From: JARFUG01 sp050485365
GTDB lineage: Bacteria; Desulfobacterota; Desulfuromonadia; Desulfuromonadales; JACZKF01
Direction of reading: 5' to 3'
Length of the DNA: 64,000 nt
NCBI GenBank assembly: GCA_050485365.1
Contig: JBJHBH010000005.1
Location: 14,283-78,282, forward strand
Under the pieces are notes generated by a model. The model made no database searches, was not told the origin of the DNA, and saw only the letters and a program-made list of their open reading frames with translations. The translations under genes and the position numbers were made by a program. Below, one piece after another: positions 25,359 to 33,935 of this stretch (the first letter of the stretch is position 1; every line of letters starts with the position of its first letter).

Positions 25359-26546
25359 TCACACCCCCGCGCTCTTGCCCGACGCGACGAACTTGCGCAC
25401 CTCGGCCTGGGCCACGGCCTCCAGGATCGCCGCCTCGGCGTCCTCGATGGCCGCTTCGTAGCGCTCGATCTCCGCCAGATCGGCGCGCGTCTCGGGATGG
25501 GGGGCGATCATGAAGGAGCAGCAGTCGGGGTACGGCACGGCGGACGAATCGAAGGTGCCGATCCGGCGCGCCAGAACGACCGTCTCCTCCTTGTTGAGGC
25601 CGATGAGCGGAGAGAGGACCGGCAACTCGGAGGCGGCCTGGATGCAGCGCAGGTTATCGAGGGTCTGCGAGGCGACCTGGGCGAGGGAGTCACCGGTGAC
25701 GACGGCCTTGGCCTTCTCTTTTTGCGCCACCAGACCGAGGATCTTCATCATGAAGCGGCGATAAACGATCATGCGGTACTTGGCGGGGACGAAGGCGATG
25801 ATGCGCCGCTGAATCTCCCCGAAGGGGACGATGTAGAGCTTGGAGCGAAGCTGCACCTCGGTGAGGGTGCGCACCAGATCCTCGATCTTGCCGACCGCCC
25901 CTTGCGCGAACTGCGTCTCGTTGCGGATGTGCACGAAGACGACCTCGACGCCGCGCTTCATCATCATCCACGAGGCGACGGGGCTGTCGATCCCCCCCGA
26001 GAGAGAGGAGAGAACCCTACCGGCCGTCCCCGTCGGCAGTCCTCCCGGCCCCTTGATCCTCTCGCCGTAGAGGAAGGCCTCGGTGTGGGTGACCTCGATG
26101 TAGATCCGCAGCTCGGGGTGGGTGAGGTCGACCTTCACCTCGCGCCCCAGATTGCGCAGAACACGCGCCCCCACCTGCGCGCCGATCTCGGCCGAATTCA
26201 GGGGGAACGACTTGTCCGAGCGCTTCGCCTTGACGGCGAAGGTGGCGAAGTCGCGGGACCTGGCGATCTCCAGCGCCCGCTCCCCGAGGGCGTCCATGTC
26301 CTTGGGCGCCGCCGTCCCGATGGAGAAGTGGACGAGACCGGGGAGGCGCTGCAGCCTCTCGCGGATCACGTCACGGTCGGCCCCCTCGCTCGGGGTGCAA
26401 ATGATGCGGCCGTAGAGGCGCTGCACCGATTCGGAGAGCGGCCCCAGGGCGGTGCGCACGTTCTTGGCCAGGGCCTCTTCGAAATAGCGACGGTTCTTCC
26501 CCTTCAGGGCGATCTCGTCGTAGTGGATGACGATGCGGTCGTTCAT
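25359..26546 (-). CDS. thiI: tRNA 4-thiouridine synthetase ThiI, short form
   Basis: A 395-residue ThiI. It has the N-terminal ferredoxin-like and THUMP domains (about residues 1-165) and an adenylating PP-loop domain with SSLSGGIDSPVASW near residue 180. It activates uridine 8 of tRNA for sulfur transfer and in many bacteria also serves thiamine synthesis. The C-terminal rhodanese domain of E. coli ThiI is missing, so another protein must deliver the sulfur; CC in PYPDCCSFM is the conserved internal cysteine region. AAGGAA precedes the ATG at 26546. Confidence 0.93.
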   Translation of the reverse strand: MNDRIVIHYDEIALKGKNRRYFEEALAKNVRTALGPLSESVQRLYGRIICTPSEGADRDVIRERLQRLPGLVHFSIGTAAPKDMDALGERALEIARSRDFATFAVKAKRSDKSFPLNSAEIGAQVGARVLRNLGREVKVDLTHPELRIYIEVTHTEAFLYGERIKGPGGLPTGTAGRVLSSLSGGIDSPVASWMMMKRGVEVVFVHIRNETQFAQGAVGKIEDLVRTLTEVQLRSKLYIVPFGEIQRRIIAFVPAKYRMIVYRRFMMKILGLVAQKEKAKAVVTGDSLAQVASQTLDNLRCIQAASELPVLSPLIGLNKEETVVLARRIGTFDSSAVPYPDCCSFMIAPHPETRADLAEIERYEAAIEDAEAAILEAVAQAEVRKFVASGKSAGV

Positions 26547-26581
26547 TTCAATCTGTTCCTTGGAATGCAAAAGTCCGAGTC

Positions 26582-26721
26582 ACTGCTCAGCAGCGGAGCG
26601 GAAGGGTCTCGCGCCCCCCGCTCCGAGGGACGCCATGAACCCATCCCTGGGGGCTTGGCTGGCGCCGTCCGGGCGCCAGACACCCTCTACGCGGGCGCCC
26701 CGAGACCCTTTGGCGAGCAGT
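26582..26721. repeat. Full copy of the double-hairpin dispersed repeat
   Basis: The outer ends ACTGCTC and GAGCAGT pair, next come AAGGGTCTCG and CGAGACCCTT, and the centre has its own hairpin TGGCGCC-GTCCG-GGCGCCA. The same order occurs, reversed, at 41012-41119, and in part at 10175 and 13201. It fills most of the 285 bp between thiI and the ABC-F gene. Confidence 0.7.
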
Positions 26722-26831
26722 AAAAGTTGCAAGAGAGGGAGAATAGCGCATTTTCGGATGAAAATATACCCTTGCCGCTGCGGCGCCCTCCGTGGTAACA
26801 GTGTCAGATTAATTTCCTTCGGAGTTTCCGC

Positions 26832-28457
26832 ATGATCCACCTCAGCAACATCAGCCGTCAGCACGGCTCTCAGATCCTCTTTCAGAACGCCTCCTTCCAG
26901 ATCCTCCCCGGCACCCGCACCGGCCTCGTCGGCCCCAACGGCGCCGGCAAGACGACGATCTTTCGCCTCATCACCGGCGAGGAAGCCGCCGACGGCGGCG
27001 AGATCGTCTGCGGCAAAAGGACCCTCATCGGCTACTTCTCGCAGGATGTCGGCGAGATGTCCGGCCGCTCGGCCCTTCAGGAGGTCATGGCCGCCTCGGC
27101 CGAGACCGTCGCCCTGGGGGAGAAGATCCGCGAGATGGAAGCCGCCATGTGCGAGCCGATGTCCGACGAGGCGATGGCCGAGCTTCTGGAGCGCTACGGC
27201 GACGCCACCGAGGCCTTCGAGCACCGCGGCGGCTACGATCTTGAGTCGCGCGCCCAGGCGGTCCTCACCGGCCTCGGCATCGGCCCCGACGCCTACGACC
27301 GTCCCGTGGAGTCGTTCAGCGGCGGGTGGAAAATGCGCATCGCCCTGGCGCGCATCCTGACCCTGAACCCAGACGTGCTGCTCCTCGACGAGCCGACCAA
27401 CCACCTCGACGTCGAGTCGATCGTGTGGCTCGAGAACTGGCTCGTCTCCGAATTCAAGGGGGCGATCCTCATGACGAGCCACGACCGCGACTTCATGAAT
27501 CGCATCGTCACGCGCATCGTCGAGGTCGCCAATCGCACCCTGACGACCTACGGCGGCAACTACGACTTTTACCTGCGCGAGCGCGAGATCCGCCGCGAGC
27601 AGCTCCTGGCGAGCCACCGCCGGCAGCAGGAGATGCTCGCCAAGGAGGAGGAGTTCATCGCCCGCTTCGCCGCCCGCGCCTCCCACGCCGCGCAGGTGCA
27701 GTCGCGGGTGAAGAAGCTCGAGAAGATCGAGCGCATCGAGATCCCGGCCGAGCAGAAAACGGTGCGTTTCGAGTTCGCCGAGCCGCCGCGAAGCGGCGAC
27801 GACGTCGTCAAATTCGAAGGGCTCGCCAAATCGTGGTCTCTTCCCGAAGGGGGAGACAAATCGGTCTTCGGCGGGGTCTCGGGACTCATCCGGCGCGGGG
27901 AGAAGGTCGCCGTCGTCGGGGTGAACGGCGCCGGAAAGTCGACCTTCCTCAAGGTGATGGCCGGTGAGACCGAGCCGAGCGCCGGCACGGTGGCCCTCGG
28001 AGCGAACGTGAACCTCGGCTACTTCAGCCAGCAGGCGATGGACGTCCTCGACCCGAAAAAGAGCGTCTTCGAGACGGTTCACGACGTGATCCCGCAGGCG
28101 TCGATCGGGGTGGTGCGAAACCTCTGCGCCGCCTTCCTCTTCCAGGGGGATGCGGTCGACAAGCGCATCGACAAGCTCTCCGGCGGCGAGAAGAGCCGGG
28201 TCGTTCTGGCCACCCTTCTGGCGCGGCCGATCAACCTCCTCGTCCTCGACGAGCCGACCAACCACCTCGACATCCAGTCGCGCGAGATCCTTCTGGAGGC
28301 GCTGCAGAGCTTCACCGGCACCGTCGTCCTGGTGAGCCACGACCGCCACTTCCTGCGCTCGCTCGTCGGCCGCGTCTTCGAGATCGACCACGGCGAGATG
28401 CGCGCCTACGAGGGGGGGTACGACTATTATCTGGAGAAGACCGAGCGGGCGGCATGA
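26832..28457 (+). CDS. ABC-F family ATPase
   Basis: A 541-residue soluble protein with two ABC nucleotide-binding domains and no membrane domain. Walker A motifs are GPNGAGKTT (near residue 36) and GVNGAGKST (near 363); signature motifs are SFSGGWKMR and LSGGEKSR; both have LLDEPTNHLD or LVLDEPTNHLD. The linker between them is charged and helical. ABC-F proteins bind the ribosome E site (EttA, Uup, YbiT, YheS and resistance forms); which subgroup this is cannot be decided by eye. GGAG precedes the ATG. It is the only gene of its transcript. Confidence 0.92.
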   Translation: MIHLSNISRQHGSQILFQNASFQILPGTRTGLVGPNGAGKTTIFRLITGEEAADGGEIVCGKRTLIGYFSQDVGEMSGRSALQEVMAASAETVALGEKIREMEAAMCEPMSDEAMAELLERYGDATEAFEHRGGYDLESRAQAVLTGLGIGPDAYDRPVESFSGGWKMRIALARILTLNPDVLLLDEPTNHLDVESIVWLENWLVSEFKGAILMTSHDRDFMNRIVTRIVEVANRTLTTYGGNYDFYLREREIRREQLLASHRRQQEMLAKEEEFIARFAARASHAAQVQSRVKKLEKIERIEIPAEQKTVRFEFAEPPRSGDDVVKFEGLAKSWSLPEGGDKSVFGGVSGLIRRGEKVAVVGVNGAGKSTFLKVMAGETEPSAGTVALGANVNLGYFSQQAMDVLDPKKSVFETVHDVIPQASIGVVRNLCAAFLFQGDAVDKRIDKLSGGEKSRVVLATLLARPINLLVLDEPTNHLDIQSREILLEALQSFTGTVVLVSHDRHFLRSLVGRVFEIDHGEMRAYEGGYDYYLEKTERAA

Positions 28458-28500
28458 AAGGCAATTTTGAATATTGAATTCTGAATTTTGAATTGCACCC
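28457..28500. repeat. AT-rich dispersed repeat (AATTTTGAA units)
   Basis: GGCAATTTTGAATATTGAAT and then GAATTTTGAATTG follow directly after the ABC-F stop. The complement of the same string lies at 61836-61873. Confidence 0.5.
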
Positions 28501-28566
28501 CTTCAAAATTCCGTTGGTCGCAGGGGGATCGGTTGTTCTGAGTCATGATATTTGCGGAGGTTCTCC

Positions 28567-29463
28567 TTGGAAAATTTCGTCCTCATCGGAATCTTCGTCC
28601 TTCTCGGCATGGTCTTTCGGCGCCTTGCCGCCTTCCCCAAGGAGACGCCGCAGGTCCTCAACATGTTCGCCCTGTACGTGTCGCTGCCGGCGGTCATTCT
28701 CCTGACCGTCCCCAGCATCACCTTCTCGCGCGAATCTCTCGTCCCCGCCCTCACCCCCTGGGGAATGCTCGCCTTCTCCGCGGCGGCGGTTCTCATCGCC
28801 GCCCGCATCGGCAAGTGGTCGCGCTCGATCACCGGGGTGCTGCTCCTTGTCGTCCCCATCGGCAACACCTCATTCATGGGGGTGCCGATGGTCAATGCCT
28901 TCTTCGGCGCGGAGGGGATTCCGTACCTGATCGTCTACGACCAGTTCGGCACCATGGCGATCTTCGCCACCTACGGCTCTCTCATCCTCGCCCTATACGG
29001 CCGTGAGAGCGCGGTGAACTTCGCCGGCATCGCCCGGCGCGCCCTCCTTTTCCCCCCAACCATGGCCCTGCTCGCCGGGCTCGCCCTTCGCTCCTGGAGC
29101 TATCCGCCTCAGATGAGCGCCATCCTCGTCGGGGTCTCCGCCACCCTCACTCCCCTGGTGATGACCGCCATCGGATTCCAGATGAACTGGCGCCTCAGGC
29201 CGACGGTGCTGGCGCCGCTCGGTTTCGGCCTGGCGGTGAAGCTCCTCGTCGCGCCGATCGTCGCCCTCGTCGTCCTGCGCCTGGCCGGTCTGCACGGGCT
29301 GGCCGTCGACGTCTCGATCTTCGAAGCCGGGATGCCCCCCATGGTCACGGCGGGAGCGCTGGCGGTGGCGGCCGGGATGGAGCCCGAGCTCGCCGTCGCC
29401 CTCGTCGGCCTCGGCATCATCCTGGCGTTCGTCACCCTCCCGCTCCTCTACGCGCTGATCTGA
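28567..29463 (+). CDS. AEC-family transporter
   Basis: A 298-residue integral membrane protein with about ten helices and the auxin efflux carrier (AEC) pattern, including GNTSFMGVPMV and PPMVTAGALAVAAGMEPELA. AEC proteins export or import organic acids such as malate; substrate unknown. The start is the TTG at 28567, placed 6 bases after GGAGG; a TTG at 28552 overlaps that ribosome site and is less likely. Confidence 0.85.
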   Translation: MENFVLIGIFVLLGMVFRRLAAFPKETPQVLNMFALYVSLPAVILLTVPSITFSRESLVPALTPWGMLAFSAAAVLIAARIGKWSRSITGVLLLVVPIGNTSFMGVPMVNAFFGAEGIPYLIVYDQFGTMAIFATYGSLILALYGRESAVNFAGIARRALLFPPTMALLAGLALRSWSYPPQMSAILVGVSATLTPLVMTAIGFQMNWRLRPTVLAPLGFGLAVKLLVAPIVALVVLRLAGLHGLAVDVSIFEAGMPPMVTAGALAVAAGMEPELAVALVGLGIILAFVTLPLLYALI

Positions 29464-29509
29464 TGCCCCGCACGGCGAATCGTGCCTTCTGATTCCGGAC
29501 GGATGGCGC

Positions 29510-29538
29510 TTGACACAGAGCGCCCCTACCTGTTAACG
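29510..29538 (+). promoter_or_regulatory. Promoter of the DEAD-box helicase gene
   Basis: TTGACA (29510-29515) and TTAACG (29533-29538) with a 17-bp spacer and TG just before the -10. It would give a leader of about 105 bases. Confidence 0.5.
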
Positions 29539-29585
29539 TTTGTTATTATTCAAGCCGTTCCCGGAATAGAAGACGAAAATCTCGC

Positions 29586-29615
29586 AGGCCCCGGAAATGT
29601 ATCCGGGGCCTTTTT
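29586..29615 (+). terminator. Rho-independent terminator in the helicase leader
   Basis: AGGCCCCGGA (29586-29595) pairs with TCCGGGGCCT (29602-29611) around a 6-base loop and runs into TTTTT. It lies after the promoter and 36 bases before the ATG of the helicase, so it could act as an attenuator. Confidence 0.65.
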
Positions 29616-29650
29616 AGTGCAGGGAGCGCAGAAAGAAGAGAAAGAAACAG

Positions 29651-30955
29651 ATGGATTTTACTGCATTCAACCTCCACCCCGACGTCGCCGCCGGAATCAA
29701 AGCCGCCGGTTACAGCGCCCCGACACCGATTCAGTCGCAGGCGATTCCGCCCGTTCTGCAGGGGCGCGATGTCATGGGTCTGGCGCAGACGGGAACCGGC
29801 AAGACCGCCGCCTTCGCCCTGCCGATCCTTCACCGCCTCATGCAGGGGGGGCGCGGCCAGGTGCGCGCCCTCGTCGTCGCACCGACCCGGGAGCTGGCCG
29901 AGCAGATCCACGAAGCGTTCGGGACCCTCGGCCGCGCCGCCCGGGTCCGCAGCCTCACCCTCTACGGCGGAGTGAGCTTCAACCCGCAGGCAGACAAGCT
30001 CAAGAAGGGGGTCGACGTCGTCGTCGCCTGCCCGGGTCGCCTCCTCGACCACATCGGCCAGGGGACCATCGATCTGTCGCGCCTGGAAGTCCTCGTCCTG
30101 GATGAGGCGGACCAGATGTTCGACATGGGCTTTTTCCCGGCGATCCGAAAAATCCTCAGCCACCTTCCGCGCAAGCGCCAGACTCTCCTCTTCTCGGCCA
30201 CCATGCCGCAGGAGATCCGCACTCTGGCCGCCGATGTCCTCAGAGATCCGCAGACGGTGCAGGTAGGGACGGTCGCCCCGGCGGCCACCGTCAGTCACGC
30301 CCTCTACCCGGTGGAACAGCACCTCAAGACGCCGCTGCTGATGGAGCTTCTGAAGCACACCGACACCGAATCGGTCCTCGTCTTCACCCGCACCAAGCAT
30401 CGGGCCAAGCGCCTCGGCGAGCAGCTCGCCAAGGCGGGGCACCGGGCGGCGTCGCTGCAGGGGAACCTCTCCCAGAACAGGCGCCAGGCGGCCCTCGACG
30501 GCTTCCGCAAGGGGGACTTCCAGATCCTGGTGGCGACCGACATCGCGGCCCGGGGGATCGACGTCTCGCAGGTCTCGCACGTCATCAATTACGACATCCC
30601 GGACACTCCCGAGGCGTACATCCACCGCATCGGGCGCACCGGCCGCGCCGCCCGCAGCGGCGACGCATTCACCCTCGTCAGCGGCGAGGATGCGGCCATG
30701 GTGCGCACCATCGAGCGTGTTCTCGGCTCCTCGCTGGAGCAGCGCAAGGTGCAGGGATTCGATTACCGCGCCCCCGCCCCCGAGAAGACGGCTCAACCCG
30801 CACGCTCCGCCCGCCCGGCCCGTCCGGCACAGGACCGCACCCGGGCGCCCAAGAAGGACGCCTCCGCGGCGGCGCGCCCCGAAGCGCCCCGGCGCAGACG
30901 ACGCAAGGCCCCCGCCAGAGCCGCCGCTCCGGCGCTCCCGTCAGGAGGACGGTAG
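29651..30955 (+). CDS. DEAD-box RNA helicase, RhlE-like
   Basis: A 434-residue ATP-dependent RNA helicase with all usual motifs: Q motif (PTPIQSQAIP), AQTGTGKT, PTRELAEQI, PGRLLDHI, DEADQMFDMGF, SATMP, ATDIAARGIDV and HRIGRTGRA. The last 60 residues are rich in Arg, Lys, Ala and Pro (RNA-binding tail), as in RhlE. It unwinds short RNA duplexes in ribosome assembly or RNA decay, often at low temperature. The leader upstream contains a strong terminator-like hairpin, pointing to control by transcript read-through. Confidence 0.92.
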   Translation: MDFTAFNLHPDVAAGIKAAGYSAPTPIQSQAIPPVLQGRDVMGLAQTGTGKTAAFALPILHRLMQGGRGQVRALVVAPTRELAEQIHEAFGTLGRAARVRSLTLYGGVSFNPQADKLKKGVDVVVACPGRLLDHIGQGTIDLSRLEVLVLDEADQMFDMGFFPAIRKILSHLPRKRQTLLFSATMPQEIRTLAADVLRDPQTVQVGTVAPAATVSHALYPVEQHLKTPLLMELLKHTDTESVLVFTRTKHRAKRLGEQLAKAGHRAASLQGNLSQNRRQAALDGFRKGDFQILVATDIAARGIDVSQVSHVINYDIPDTPEAYIHRIGRTGRAARSGDAFTLVSGEDAAMVRTIERVLGSSLEQRKVQGFDYRAPAPEKTAQPARSARPARPAQDRTRAPKKDASAAARPEAPRRRRRKAPARAAAPALPSGGR

Positions 30956-30993
30956 GATCCGGAGGGTGCAGGTGCCTGTCCCAGAGCGATCCC

Positions 30994-31078
30994 CCCATTT
31001 AAAAAGCGGGGGCCGGGGGATTTCTCGCTACAACAGGCAAATCCCCCTCAATTCCCCTTTGCCAAAGGGGGACTTCAG
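30994..31078. repeat. Dispersed C-rich/G-rich repeat
   Basis: CCCCCATTTAAAAAGCGGGG is followed by AAATCCCCCTCAATTCCCCT and a hairpin CCCCTTTGCCAAAGGGG. It sits between the helicase and CvfB-like genes. It has no coding potential. Confidence 0.5.
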
Positions 31079-31140
31079 ATCTCACTGCGAGACGGAACCG
31101 GTACAATCGTCTACCGACCTCCCATCCAAGGAGCATCCCC

Positions 31141-31971
31141 ATGCCCGACATCGGCACAATCGTCACCCTCACCGTCGAGCGGGTCGACGACCGCGGCATC
31201 TGGCTGCGCAGCGACGATGAACCGATCCTGCTGTCGCGCCGCGACGCGGCTTCGGCCGTCCAGCCCGGCGAAGAGCTCAGCGTCTTTTTGTTTCGCGACG
31301 GCAGCGGCCAGATCCGCGCCACCCTCAAGCACCCCCATGCCCAGGTCGGGGAGTTCGCCGTCATGGCGGTCCGCACGCTTGGACCTCACGGCGCCTTCCT
31401 CGACTGGGGGGTCGAAAAGGACCTCCTCGTCCCCTTCCGGCACCAGCCCGAAAAAATGGCCGAGGGGCGCAGCTACCTGGTGCGCGTCGCCGTCGACCGC
31501 GAGGGGCGCCCCTTCGCCACCGCCCGCATTGAGGACTACCTGGAGCCGCGCGCCGAAGGGCTCAGCGAGGGGGATGAAGTCACTGTGACGATCTGGCAGT
31601 TCACCGATCTGGGCGCCAAGGTCATCGTCGAGCACCGCTTCGGCGGCCTCCTGTACCGCGACGAGCTGCACCCCAGACTTCGCCCCGGCGCCCGCCTCAC
31701 CGGCTACGTCAAGCGCCTGCGCGACGACGGCAAGATCGACGTCACCCTGCGCAAGATCGGCGCCAAGGGGGCCGAGGAGGCCAGAGACGTCGTCTTGGCC
31801 ACCCTCAAGAAGAGCCCCGAGGGATTTCTCCCCCTGCACGACGACAGCTCCCCCGAGCAGATCCGAAGAACACTCGGGCTCAGCAAAAAGGCGTTCAAAA
31901 AAGCGGTCGGGGGGCTCTACAAGGGGGGGATGGTCGAGCTGACCAGCGGGGGGGTGCGGCTGAAGAAATAG
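31141..31971 (+). CDS. CvfB-family S1 RNA-binding protein
   Basis: A 276-residue protein matching the CvfB family of bacterial RNA-binding proteins: several S1-like OB folds (VAVMAVRTLGPHGAFLDWG; SEGDEVTVTIWQFTDLGAKV; PGARLTGYVKRLRDDGKIDVTLR) and a C-terminal winged helix (SSPEQIRRTLGLSKKAFKKA, then GGLYKGGMVEL). CvfB proteins influence gene expression and virulence in Gram-positives; the role in this group is unknown. AAGGAG lies 7 bases before the ATG. Confidence 0.85.
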   Translation: MPDIGTIVTLTVERVDDRGIWLRSDDEPILLSRRDAASAVQPGEELSVFLFRDGSGQIRATLKHPHAQVGEFAVMAVRTLGPHGAFLDWGVEKDLLVPFRHQPEKMAEGRSYLVRVAVDREGRPFATARIEDYLEPRAEGLSEGDEVTVTIWQFTDLGAKVIVEHRFGGLLYRDELHPRLRPGARLTGYVKRLRDDGKIDVTLRKIGAKGAEEARDVVLATLKKSPEGFLPLHDDSSPEQIRRTLGLSKKAFKKAVGGLYKGGMVELTSGGVRLKK

Positions 31972-31989
31972 CCTGGGATGAAGAGGCGC

Positions 31990-32017
31990 TTGCACAGGGT
32001 TTTGATTATGTTATAAC
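31990..32017 (+). promoter_or_regulatory. Promoter of the zinc uptake locus
   Basis: TTGCAC (31990-31995) and TATAAC (32012-32017) with a 16-bp spacer. The -10 lies inside the palindrome described as a Zur box. Confidence 0.55.
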
Positions 32018-32021
32018 ATAA
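32006..32021. promoter_or_regulatory. Zur box
   Basis: TTATGTTATAACATAA is a perfect 16-bp palindrome containing the ATGTTATAACAT core of proteobacterial Zur operators. It covers the -10 hexamer, so zinc-bound Zur would block transcription, and five genes downstream form a metal uptake locus. Confidence 0.8.
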
Positions 32022-32047
32022 CAACTCCTTTTGCCTGAGCCTCTGCG

Positions 32048-32425
32048 ATGCCGCATCTCACATCGAAAAGAGCCCCTTCGCCCCGCTCCCAGCGCGCCCC
32101 TTCTCCCGATTCCCGAGCCGCAGGGCGCCTCAGGGCCGCCTTCGTCCTGTGGACGGCCGTCTCCTTTTTCGGCCTTTACCTCCTCGCCTTCGTCCCCCAC
32201 GATCACGGTTGCGCCGCCGACTCCGACTGTACGGCCGCCGACACGGCCGCCGACTGCTCCCTGTGCCACGTGGCGGCGCATCAGCCCGTTTCCGCGCCCC
32301 AACTCATCGTCCTCACAAAGGCGCTGGAGTCGACCGCGCCCCGATCCGACACATCCTCGCTTCTGGAGGCGCCCCCCGCTGCGCGCTATCGCCTCCCCCT
32401 TCTGCGCGCCCCGCCCGCCGCATAG
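32048..32425 (+). CDS. Small His/Cys-rich membrane-anchored protein of the zinc locus
   Basis: A 125-residue protein I do not recognise as a named family. A basic N terminus is followed by one hydrophobic helix (AAFVLWTAVSFFGLYLLAFV, about residues 30-49) and then a short segment with HDHGC, DC, DCSLCHVAAHQP, all possible metal ligands, presumably on the periplasmic side. The remainder is low complexity. It is the first gene after the Zur box, which with its His/Cys content suggests a role in binding or passing zinc. Confidence 0.6.
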   Translation: MPHLTSKRAPSPRSQRAPSPDSRAAGRLRAAFVLWTAVSFFGLYLLAFVPHDHGCAADSDCTAADTAADCSLCHVAAHQPVSAPQLIVLTKALESTAPRSDTSSLLEAPPAARYRLPLLRAPPAA

Positions 32426-32532
32426 AGCACTTCTTCCGCAATCATTCCCTTTTACAATCGCTCGAATTCGCGCAGGACCCCTGCTCTGCGTCGAGATGTA
32501 TTTTTTTATTCAAAACAGGAAGGACTCTATTC

Positions 32533-33870
32533 ATGCATACCGGCAAGATTCTGGCGGGCGCCGTCGCGGCGCTCTGTTTGGCCTTCGCAGCGTCCCCGAC
32601 AATGGCTCAACCAACGGAGCGGCTCCAGGCAGAAGAAGGCCTTAAACCTTTTTCGATCCTCGGCAGTTCCCGACAGGTCACCTCGGGCACCGCCTTCAAT
32701 CCGGCGATTTCGGTGATCCTGGACGGCAGGTATTTTTATGACGACAGTCGCGGCGATTATGCCGACGCCATCGAACACGTGCGCGGATTCATCAATCCCC
32801 ACGGGCATGACGACCACGGCCACAGCGAATTTGAGCGGGGCTTCAACCTGGGTGCCACGGAGGTCGTCTTCAGCGCGTCCGTCGACACCTATTTCGATGG
32901 CGTTCTCGTCTTGGATGTCGATGAGCACGGGATCGAGATCGAGGAAGCCTACGCCGTGACCCGCCGCCTCCCGGCGGGGCTCCAGCTCAAGTTCGGCAAA
33001 TTCTTCTCAGGGATCGGCTATATCAATGCCCAGCATACCCACGAGTGGGATTTTGCCGACCGCCCCCTGCCGAATCTTCTGATCTTCGGCGACCATGGGC
33101 TGAACGAAAAGGGGATTCAATTGACCTGGCTCCCCCCGTTGCCGGTCTACACGCTGCTCGGCGTTGAAATCCTTCAGGGGGAAAACGAGGGGATGGCGAA
33201 TTTCGAAGGCGCGCGCTCTTACGACATCGGCCCGGGTGCCCGCGACAGGAGCGGCCCCCGCATGTGGACCGCCTTCGGCAAGGTCTCTCCGAACCTCGGG
33301 TATAATCATACGCTGCAGGCCGGACTCTTCGGCGGGGGATCGCGACTGCATCAGAACCTCCACGGAAGCCGCGGCGAAGAGGGGACGACCTGGTTCGCAG
33401 GGACCGACTGGGTCTACCTCTACGATCGCGGTAGAGCGTACGGGCACGGCACCCTCAAGCTGCAGGGCGAATACATCTACCGGGTAAGGGATCTCGATGT
33501 GGTCGGCGTGCGTGCCGACAGCCTCGCAACACATCCCCTGGGCGAAACGCGCAAGGACCGCCAGGATGCCCTTTACCTGCAGGCGGTCTACGGCTTCGCG
33601 CCGCGCTGGAAGGCGGGGCTGCGCTATGAAATCGCCGGCATCACCAACAATCCGGGACAACGATCGAATCTGCCTGCCGACGTCGACTGGGCTTCCAGCT
33701 CCCGCTATACCGCCAATGTCGCCTGGATGCCCACCGAGTTTTCGCGTCTGCGCCTGCAGTACGGCCATGCGCGATTGGCGAGCGACAACGCAGGCGGCCG
33801 GGAGTCCTTCAACACCGTCATCCTGCAGTACGAGATGTCGCTCGGCGTTCACGGTGCCCACAGGTTTTAA
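32533..33870 (+). CDS. Outer-membrane beta-barrel protein with His-rich segment
   Basis: A 445-residue protein with a signal peptide (residues 1-25, cleavage after TMA) and alternating amphipathic strands ending in an aromatic residue (final residues GAHRF), as for outer-membrane barrels. Residues 88-98 read NPHGHDDHGHS, a likely zinc-binding surface loop. It is not a TonB receptor: there is no plug domain or TonB box. Its place between the Zur-controlled promoter and an ABC importer suggests a zinc-regulated porin or scavenger. It starts at ATG 32533, 107 bp after the preceding gene. Confidence 0.7.
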   Translation: MHTGKILAGAVAALCLAFAASPTMAQPTERLQAEEGLKPFSILGSSRQVTSGTAFNPAISVILDGRYFYDDSRGDYADAIEHVRGFINPHGHDDHGHSEFERGFNLGATEVVFSASVDTYFDGVLVLDVDEHGIEIEEAYAVTRRLPAGLQLKFGKFFSGIGYINAQHTHEWDFADRPLPNLLIFGDHGLNEKGIQLTWLPPLPVYTLLGVEILQGENEGMANFEGARSYDIGPGARDRSGPRMWTAFGKVSPNLGYNHTLQAGLFGGGSRLHQNLHGSRGEEGTTWFAGTDWVYLYDRGRAYGHGTLKLQGEYIYRVRDLDVVGVRADSLATHPLGETRKDRQDALYLQAVYGFAPRWKAGLRYEIAGITNNPGQRSNLPADVDWASSSRYTANVAWMPTEFSRLRLQYGHARLASDNAGGRESFNTVILQYEMSLGVHGAHRF

Positions 33871-33935
33871 ATTTTCACGCGACGCGGGAAGGGGAGGCAA
33901 TGGCCTCCCTTTCTCCTTTCAGGAGAGAGGTCACC

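Noticed and set aside
29597..29617. Leader peptide inside the helicase leader hairpin
   Set aside because: A six-codon frame with no ribosome site; probably chance.
32533..33870. TonB-dependent zinc receptor
   Set aside because: Too short and lacks a plug domain or TonB box; a simple outer-membrane barrel fits better.
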